Shown piece after piece: positions 58,201 to 64,000 of a stretch of 64,000 nt of DNA. This DNA is from Euprymna scolopes. Taxonomy: Eukaryota; Mollusca; Cephalopoda; Sepiida; Sepiolidae. The notes under the pieces are model-generated. The model searched no databases. It saw nothing but the letters and a program-made list of their open reading frames with translations, and had not been told where the DNA came from. The stretch lies in the NCBI GenBank assembly GCA_024364805.1, contig CM044519.1, positions 42,258,588 through 42,322,587 of the forward strand. The letters are read 5' to 3'. The position numbers and the translations under genes are program-made. Each line of letters opens with the position of its first letter. The stretch's first letter is position 1.

Positions 58201-58402
58201 TATATAAAGTTAAAAGGAGAAAAAAAGCAACTAAAAATGTAGCCAAATCTCTTACTTAAGAATTGCTCTATCTTTACAAACATGACATTCCATATATATC
58301 TCAGTCAATTTAGCTTGTATGCGCAGATCATCATATAATGATTAGATCACTCTGACAGATGTTAAAAACATTTTTTAAAAAATAAATGTTTAAATTTCAA
58401 CA

Positions 58403-58545
58403 GTACTTCTCGGTAGCCGAATGGATTAGGTCCTTGCTAATGGAGTCAGAGATTGTTGCCAGGTTCAAATCTATCGACCGGTGTTAATCGTGACACTCTG
58501 CACTGATGATTCTCGAAAGGATGAAACACTAGTGTCTGTAGATAT
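58403..58545 (+). mobile_element. tRNA-derived SINE, third family
   Basis: Box A-like GGTAGCCGAATGGATTAGG (58412) and box B GGTTCAAATCT (58462) are spaced as in a tRNA with a long variable arm. It ends near 'ggatgaaacactagtg'. No acceptor stem pairs, so it is not a working tRNA gene. Confidence 0.7.
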
Positions 58546-58565
58546 TTAATAATTATTATAGTAAA

Positions 58566-58567
<2 letters not shown>

Positions 58568-58631
<64 letters not shown>
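58568..58631. repeat. (TA)n microsatellite
   Basis: About 60 bases of AT dinucleotides. Confidence 0.97.
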
Positions 58632-58632
<1 letters not shown>

Positions 58633-58639
58633 TAGAAGA

Positions 58640-59240
58640 ATACCTATTCTAGGAATAGAACAGTTTTGCAACACAGTTTTATTCCCTTAACAAAGATTAA
58701 AATCCAAATGATACTAAGTCTTAAGTCTGGAATGCTTATTTCAATTTTTTATAATAAATTCATTACATTATTTTGATTTTAGAAAATATCTAAAATTTAA
58801 GGAATAAGATTAAAGTATCTTAAAAAGACACTGAAATTCAGGGAATTTTGCTCAATTGATGTCTAATAACTATGGATTAAATTCCATGCAAATCTGGAAT
58901 ATTTGAATGTTCAAGTGCCCATATTATGCCCCTAAAAACACTTCAAAACAGTCCAAAGAAACTGAAATTTGAGGAATATTCATTAATTAATGTCTAATAT
59001 CTGAATTTTCACAGAGAGTTTCCATACACTTTGCATAAAACTAATTTTATCTAAATATAATCCACACTACAATGCCTTACACCTAACAGCTGTATTTTTA
59101 AACTTATAATGATTAGTTCCATTAGTTTAGTGGTTAATACGATGCATAAAAACATAGAAAAATAAAAACTTTATTTAAACATTAAAAATAATTTGCAAAA
59201 CTAATTATAACACAAAAAATAATAAAACTTAGATGAAATA
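58640..59240. other. no recognisable feature
   Basis: First part (in transcript order) of the AT-AC intron; AT-rich. An internal duplication around 'gaaattcagggaattttgct' (58846) and 'gaaatttgaggaatattcat' (58965) is visible. Confidence 0.45.
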
Positions 59241-59251
59241 ACAAAGGATAT

Positions 59252-59326
59252 GTAATAACGTCTTTCTCTGGGCCGACTATCAAAAGACGAGTGTCCCAGT
59301 TCAACACCAGAGCATCAGTTCCACAC
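59252..59326 (-). CDS. VPS16: VPS16 exon 2 (propeller strand)
   Basis: 75 nt. It starts after TTTCAG and encodes CGTDALVLNWDTRLLIVG, then PEKDVI and a split Thr codon (AC|G). The WDTRLLIVG segment aligns with human WERRLMVVG. The exon ends at an AT-AC minor-class donor (ATATCCTTT) instead of a GT donor. Reading on through any nearby GT gives residues that do not align, while joining to 56516 restores an ungapped match to human VPS16. Confidence 0.93.
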
Positions 59327-59524
59327 CTGAAATATATTAATATTTAAAAGAATGTGATACATTTTAATCAAATACTAACTGCCCAGTCATAAAATATGTG
59401 TAAATATATTTTCATTCATGCAGATTTTGTATTTATTATTACAAAGAATATTATCTATTGAATATTATATCTTATGCATCTTTTATTGAGCAGCAAGGAT
59501 AATTACTGTTTGTTTCTCTTGTAT

Positions 59525-59645
59525 TGTCTTAGATTATTTGAGTGTAAAAAGAAATCCATCACCTTCCTGAAGATGACACATGGAAGTTGAAAACGTTTGT
59601 GACTTTGTAGAATTTCTTTTTACATTTGAACATTGGCTCGCCAAA
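59525..59645. repeat. short inverted-repeat element
   Basis: 'gtgtaaaaagaaatcc' and 'gaatttctttttacatt' are inverted around CTGAAGATGAC...GAAAACG, another version of the CTGANGA...GAAAC pattern. Confidence 0.45.
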
Positions 59646-59649
59646 TGGA

Positions 59650-60160
59650 AAAGATAGATCGTAAAAGAAGCAAACAGGAATTATCTCTGCTGTTCAATTA
59701 AACATGAATATTATATTGTACATAATATATAGTACTGATTTCAAAAGTTAAAAAAAAAATAACTTGAGTGCTATCAGCTAGAATCGAAACCAAAACATTC
59801 AGCGCTCCAGCTGCATTCCCTACCATTTGAGCAATTGACAGATAAATAAGCGTTAAAAGCTATGAATGAATTTGCACATGCGCAAAAGTAATAGAAATAT
59901 GTCAGCAATTTGAACAAATATTTTGTATTTCAACTTGTTGATAAGTTCTGTACATGTTATTCATCCATCCAAACAAAGATTTTACCTGTTATAAACCATC
60001 CTTGATGTAAGATTACTATTTTCTGTGACTGAAATTAAGAGTTCATCAGTTAAATATTTTCACACAGACACACATGTTTTATTTATATAAAATAAGTAAA
60101 AGTTGAACGAGTGGACATGGTTATATAATAATATAGTTTTATGTTTTTGAATCGTTTAGA
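59650..60160. other. no recognisable feature
   Basis: Intron DNA between exons 1 and 2. A tRNA-like 'gcgctccagctgcattccc' word at 59800 is too short to call. Confidence 0.45.
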
Positions 60161-60164
60161 TAAG

Positions 60165-60370
60165 GATTGATAATTTGGATCATTCAAACTATTGTTTTCA
60201 TCTTAAATGTTAACGTTTCAACCAATGAAAGCACCAACCATTTCTAGGTGCGTCTTGTTTAACTTGGCAATCTATATGGAATTTTAAAATGAACCTTTTA
60301 TTTAATCCATGAAGGTAAATTGTTCTATAACTATGAATGGGTAAAAAAAGGTTAAGTAATTTTTAGTTTT
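60165..60370 (-). mobile_element. SINE family c, 3' part
   Basis: Minus strand shows 'gaacaatagtttgaatgatcc'-type tail, GGTTGGTGCTTTCATTGGTT and GAAACG, then 'taaataaaaggttc' and a body truncated near 60370. Confidence 0.65.
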
Positions 60371-60599
60371 TGAGTGGTCGGCCTGGATTAACTTGATGAA
60401 TCCAAGGCGAGGACTGCCAGACTGTGGAAATTAATAGAAACAGATATGATGTCACATGGCTCACTGTTACATCATCTCTGCAAGTTTGTTCTCTCCTGAA
60501 TGATGTATCCCCTGCTATATCTTTTTATACTCATATTTCCAATGCTGCTTCATCATCCAATGATTCTAGGGGTTTGGGAATTCTGGCAAAAATTAGATA

Positions 60600-60850
60600 A
60601 CTTTGAGGATTAAGTGGAGAGATAATGTTTTTATGGAAATCACTCCAGACAAGTCATGAAGCCACTTAATGTAAGGAGATAACAAGAACGAAAATAATTA
60701 TTGCAAAGGCAGGAGATGCCTATTGACCTTAGTCTCAAAAAGGTTAAAAAGGTTAAAAGTAGGGGAAAACATTCGGCAGGAAGAGAGTTCCAGAAACCTG
60801 TAGTTCTTGAAAAGAAGCTACTGGAATAAGAAGCTGTATTACAATGAGGT
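60600..60850 (-). mobile_element. LINE 3' end fragment
   Basis: 'ggcaggaagagagttcca', 'aagctactggaataagaagc' match the reverse complement of the RT end in the 13940-14545 family. Confidence 0.6.
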
Positions 60851-61044
60851 ATTCTATTCGAAAAAAAAAACCTGGACTCGATTCTTAGCTGTATTACAAT
60901 GAGGTATTGAAACAGTAAATTTGAGGCAAAAAGATTTTACGTAAAACAAGTATAAATTTGGGTATAAACAACTACAGTCTGACAGACTATGGTGTAAAAC
61001 AATAAATTTTCTTTAAAGAATAGATTCATCAGATTACTGCTAAC

Positions 61045-61520
61045 ATTTATATTATTTGGATTCTTCAGACGACTGTTCTCATCTTGAGTGTCATTTTCAC
61101 AACATTTCGGTTGATATAACCTCTGACCTTCTTCAGGTGTATCTTGTTAAACTTGGGAATGTTTCTGTCAAACTTGGGAATTTGGACAGAATTTCAAACA
61201 GAACCCTTTATATACTTCACTAGGGGTAGCATGCTCTTGTTTCGTCCATCATGACTGGGGAGAGGTCCTAAGTAATTCGCAATTGTATTTTTCGGTCGCC
61301 CACACTGAGAATTGAAATTTCAACCTTCAGGAGAATATTACTTTCTACAATTGATTTTTCTAAATACTCTAACCATGATTCCTTGCGACAGAAACATTCC
61401 CAAATTTGACAAGATACACCTACAGAAGGTCGACAGTTACATCAAGTGGAATATGAAAATGACACTCAAAATGTTCAGTAGTCTCAAGAATCCAAATAAT
61501 ATGAATAACAAATCCTCATC
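61045..61520. mobile_element. SINE family c, two facing copies
   Basis: A minus copy (61045-61375) and a plus 3' fragment (61390-61520) with 'aagatacacctacagaagg', 'catcaagtggaatatgaaaa' and 'aagaatccaaataatatgaa'. Confidence 0.75.
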
Positions 61521-61794
61521 TCAAAAATTCATAAACACAATACTGACAACATGGCAAAATATATATAAACAAAGAAAATAGATATAGAATTAGTTATTCT
61601 AATCTCAATGACAAATCTGTTGATGCAATAGATAAGGTATTTGACTGATGATCACATTTGGATGTGACTGGTTGTTCATGTTTTGAATCTTGTGGGTACC
61701 CGTGTTACCCCTAGCCACATTGATGAGCCATATGCGACAAAACAGCTGTCTGTGGATGATATTTTGTACAGGATCCAGTTTTGTCCATCAAAAT

Positions 61795-62070
61795 GTTTGG
61801 TTTGGTTGTTTTCTGACATATTAACACTTTTTGGATTATTTAATGCTTAATTCAGTAATTTTGGAAAAAAAAGTTTTTTTTATGTTTCGAGTTCTTTATA
61901 TTTTCAAATATTTATTCATGGTGTTTAGTTTCGTTATTTTGTAGAAAAAAAAATAGTAATTTTTGGCTTTGATTGATTGATTTTGCAAAAGAAATTAAAA
62001 AACAATAGCATTGATGTCGTGCATTTAAGTCAGGAAGGTGATTTCTTTAGACAGCCTGATCTGGAAGCAC
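61795..62070 (+). repeat. interspersed repeat related to 14900-15320
   Basis: 'ttggtttggttgttttctga', 'tttcaaatatttattcatgg' and 'agacagcctgatctgg' in the same order as the other copy. Confidence 0.65.
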
Positions 62071-62129
62071 AAAGATCAAAATGTTGTTGATGTAACAAAT
62101 TCACAACATTTTCTGTGCTATTTGTCTTC

Positions 62130-62950
62130 TTTTAATGCAACATTGAGTGTAAATGCTAGGTGGGACAGGCAATAGCGATTCTATATCTGACAGAGACTAA
62201 CAAAAAAAGTAGCATGATAGTTATCAGACTCGTGGGTATGTTACTAGCGATGGCCATGTCATACCACACTACATCTTCAGATGGCTTTTGAGTTGCTATT
62301 CACTGTTGTCAAGGGCTGGGTGGCTGCAAGAATGTCATGTGTAGCAGCAGGATTCAGCTTAATGGTACACATCCAGGAAAACCCAGAAATGGCTGTTTAA
62401 GAACTTCCCAAACTTTACCAGTCCTAACATCGCCCCCCCCCCTCTCCTAACTTACTGGATTATGACTTCTTGATAGGCATGAATCAGCAGTCCAATGACT
62501 GAAGCTTCCTCAACCATGTCAAAGCCCTAGTTAGTATGCACAGGTTCTGAGAAAGAGACAGGACAGCTTGAGAATGGCTCCCCTCCTACTGACAAGGGAA
62601 TCTTTCCTTCTGAGGATTTTTCTTATTGTTCAGAAACATCCTGGCTCCATTGGGAAACACTCAACAACTTGAAAACAGGAATGGGACAATCAAAAGTTGC
62701 TATAACCAGATGAGTCTACAAAACTGATCTGCAAATATGGAGAAGATGACCATACGATGTAACACTGTCTTGACTTCCATTTACTGTCTAATCAGTACAG
62801 CCTGAAAGATCTTACAGAATACAATAATAATGTAAAAAAGTGGAAAGCTATTGTATGACCACATGCTTCAAGGATACGAAGAGGAGAAGTTGTGAAAGAG
62901 ATGAATCATATTGTCTACAACACCAAGAATTAAACATGTGTTCAAACACT
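62130..62950 (+). mobile_element. degenerate LINE fragment (RT C-terminal zinc finger)
   Basis: Pieces such as CKYGEDDHTM, HCLDFHLLSNQYSLKDL and NNNVKKWKAIV resemble the C.CG...QTM.HI..CP...DL...W end of LINE reverse transcriptases. Heavily decayed, boundaries uncertain. It lies just 5' of exon 1's donor on the genomic plus strand. Confidence 0.5.
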
Positions 62951-63066
62951 GAAAGTCAATATATGACTTTTTTTTCTCCTTTCTAAGAAAGTGTCAAATT
63001 TATCCAAAACACCATGTAAAGTTCATAAAATTAGCAAACTTAAAACAAATAAATAAAACATCTTAC

Positions 63067-63122
63067 CAAACAAAACAAGTTGGCTTCTGAGTACATTTGA
63101 TATCAATTTCCCACAACGGTGT
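63067..63122 (-). CDS. VPS16: VPS16 exon 1 of those in window (beta-propeller end)
   Basis: 56 nt, phase 0 at its start, bounded by TTTCAG and GTAAGA. It encodes TPLWEIDIKCTQKPTCFVW (last codon split TG|G), matching the human stretch ending in APPKQMVWC near residue 270. This is the late part of the N-terminal WD-like propeller. The preceding exon is outside the window. Confidence 0.88.
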
Positions 63123-63124
63123 CT

Positions 63125-63710
63125 GAAATTTAAAAAAGAAATAGAATTTATTTTAATTCAAAGAAGTTGTCTAAAACTCATTTTTATTTTGTTTTGTTTT
63201 TTTAAGGAAACATTATTTTATAATGTCCATATAATAATTGTGGCAACTTCTTCTGTTTTCAAAATCAGATTCTTGTTTTTACTTTACAGTAGCCACCAGA
63301 TCCTGTTAGATCTGTCAATTTCTTAGAATTTTATGTTCTATCCATTAACACTGTTGCATTGCCTTTGTTGTCCAGTAGTATCATCACTTTGTAGTGAATT
63401 AGTAGCCAATACTTCTTGTTTTGGGAGGTTATGTTTTGGAGACTTCAAATTTTTGACTGCTTGTTTCATCTTCCATCTGGCTCATCTTCTTGAACCCTGG
63501 ATTTATTTATGGCTGGTTCTTCTATCGTTCAAAATACAATACATCATTGTGGTGGAGCCATGGCATTCTCAGAGCTACCCAACTAACAAGGCTCTGGTGA
63601 AAATCTAGGAGAATCAGCATCATTTTCTGTTAATTTCTGTCTCTGAATGTAACAAATTAATTGAGTGAAAGTGGCAATGTTGCTTCTGCACTATTATTAA
63701 GTTTATTATA
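63125..63710. other. no recognisable feature
   Basis: Intron upstream of exon 1. The plus strand is open at 63333-63608 but matches no known domain, and the expected preceding VPS16 exon is not seen. Confidence 0.45.
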
Positions 63711-63714
63711 TATA

Positions 63715-63965
63715 TTATTATAAGAAACACTCGTCTAGCTGTAAACACTATTAATAATTCCCCCCACTCTTTATCTGTACCTAAACCTAAACGTAGATTC
63801 CATGAACAAAGCTTCTTTCTTAGAACTGCACGCCTGTGGAATTGTCTTCCGTTTTCCTGCTTTCCGGCTGACTACAATATGGTTGTGTTCAAGTCTAACG
63901 TAAATAAGTTCTTGATGAGCCGTTTCATATAAGTTATCAAATTTACCAAATTTTCATTACTAATG
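63715..63965 (+). mobile_element. LINE 3' fragment (RT end)
   Basis: Encodes RRFHEQSFFLRTARLWNCLP and FKSNVNKFLM, the same family as 9290-9600 and slightly closer to an intact reading. The UTR probably continues to the window end. Confidence 0.82.
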
Positions 63966-64000
63966 ATTACTATATTGTCCAATTTCTACTGTACACTCTT

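Larger units (their letters stand above)
56517..59251 (-). other. VPS16: U12-type AT-AC intron of VPS16
   Basis: On the transcript strand the donor is ATATCCTTT (59251 down to 59243), the exact minor-spliceosome AT-AC consensus. The 3' end reads CCTTAACTGATTCCAC, with a U12 branch-site match (CCTTAAC) about 11 nt before the terminal AC at 56517. No AG lies at the point where homology resumes. The intron is 2,735 nt, phase 2, and contains an inverted SINE pair (56605-57135), a hammerhead-like fold and another tRNA-like SINE. Confidence 0.92.
8043..64000 (-). other. VPS16: VPS16 gene, 5' end outside the window
   Basis: Fifteen minus-strand exons were assembled by homology and splice signals; their lengths sum to 1,734 nt and the frame is intact across all fourteen junctions. 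VPS16 is the shared core subunit of CORVET and HOPS, which tether early endosomes and late endosomes/lysosomes; it binds the Sec1/Munc18-like protein VPS33A through its C-terminal solenoid. Human VPS16 has 839 residues; the 577 seen here match about the last 585. The first exons and promoter were not found between 63123 and 64000, so they lie further upstream. Introns run from 856 to 13,073 nt and are packed with repeats. No second host gene was recognised on either strand. Confidence 0.97.

Noticed and set aside
58403-58480. Possible functional tRNA gene
   Set aside because: Box A and box B are good but no acceptor-stem pairing or clear anticodon arm is seen; the sequence continues as a SINE.

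Overview
This is a eukaryotic, AT-rich, repeat-laden stretch of an invertebrate genome. It looks like a large-genome lophotrochozoan. I favour a cephalopod such as an octopus, from the protein's character, the multi-kilobase introns and the SINE/LINE mix, but the species is an inference. Nothing suggests a bacterial or viral replicon.

One host gene is recognisable. VPS16, the core subunit of the CORVET/HOPS endolysosomal tethering complexes, runs on the minus strand and fills most of the window. Fifteen exons were placed by matching translated segments to the animal VPS16 family and by checking every splice junction and reading phase. In transcript order they run from 63122 down to the stop codon at 8141. 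Together they encode 1,734 nt (577 residues plus stop) with the frame kept at every junction. This corresponds to the end of the N-terminal beta-propeller, the middle of the protein and the whole C-terminal VPS33-binding alpha-solenoid. The first roughly 250 residues and the promoter lie beyond 64000.

Two of the fourteen introns carry minor (U12-type) splice signals. 56517-59251 has an AT-AC pair (ATATCCTTT at the donor, CCTTAAC branch site, CAC acceptor). 44370-47129 has GTATCCTTT, CCTTGAC and TAG. Both interrupt a codon in phase 2.

The rest is intronic or downstream repeat. It includes tRNA-derived SINEs of at least three families, 3' or internal fragments of several non-LTR (LINE) families, a Penelope-like remnant, three mariner relics (one DD34D-like, two DD37D), several MITEs, long inverted repeats able to fold into double-stranded RNA, AT microsatellites and two minisatellites. 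A 1.3 kb pyrimidine-rich minisatellite fills nearly all of the intron between exons 8 and 9. A 533-base assembly gap (32391-32923) sits between inverted repeats.

Layout: 1-8040 is repeats downstream of VPS16; 8141-31151 holds exons 15 to 8; 31152-44224 is a 13 kb intron crowded with inverted repeats; 44225-63122 holds exons 7 to 1 with both U12 introns; 63123-64000 is the intron leading to upstream exons. The most unusual signals are the two U12 introns, a hammerhead-ribozyme-like fold at 58071-58150 whose core pattern recurs in two SINE families, and the high density of hairpin-forming inverted repeats within one gene.
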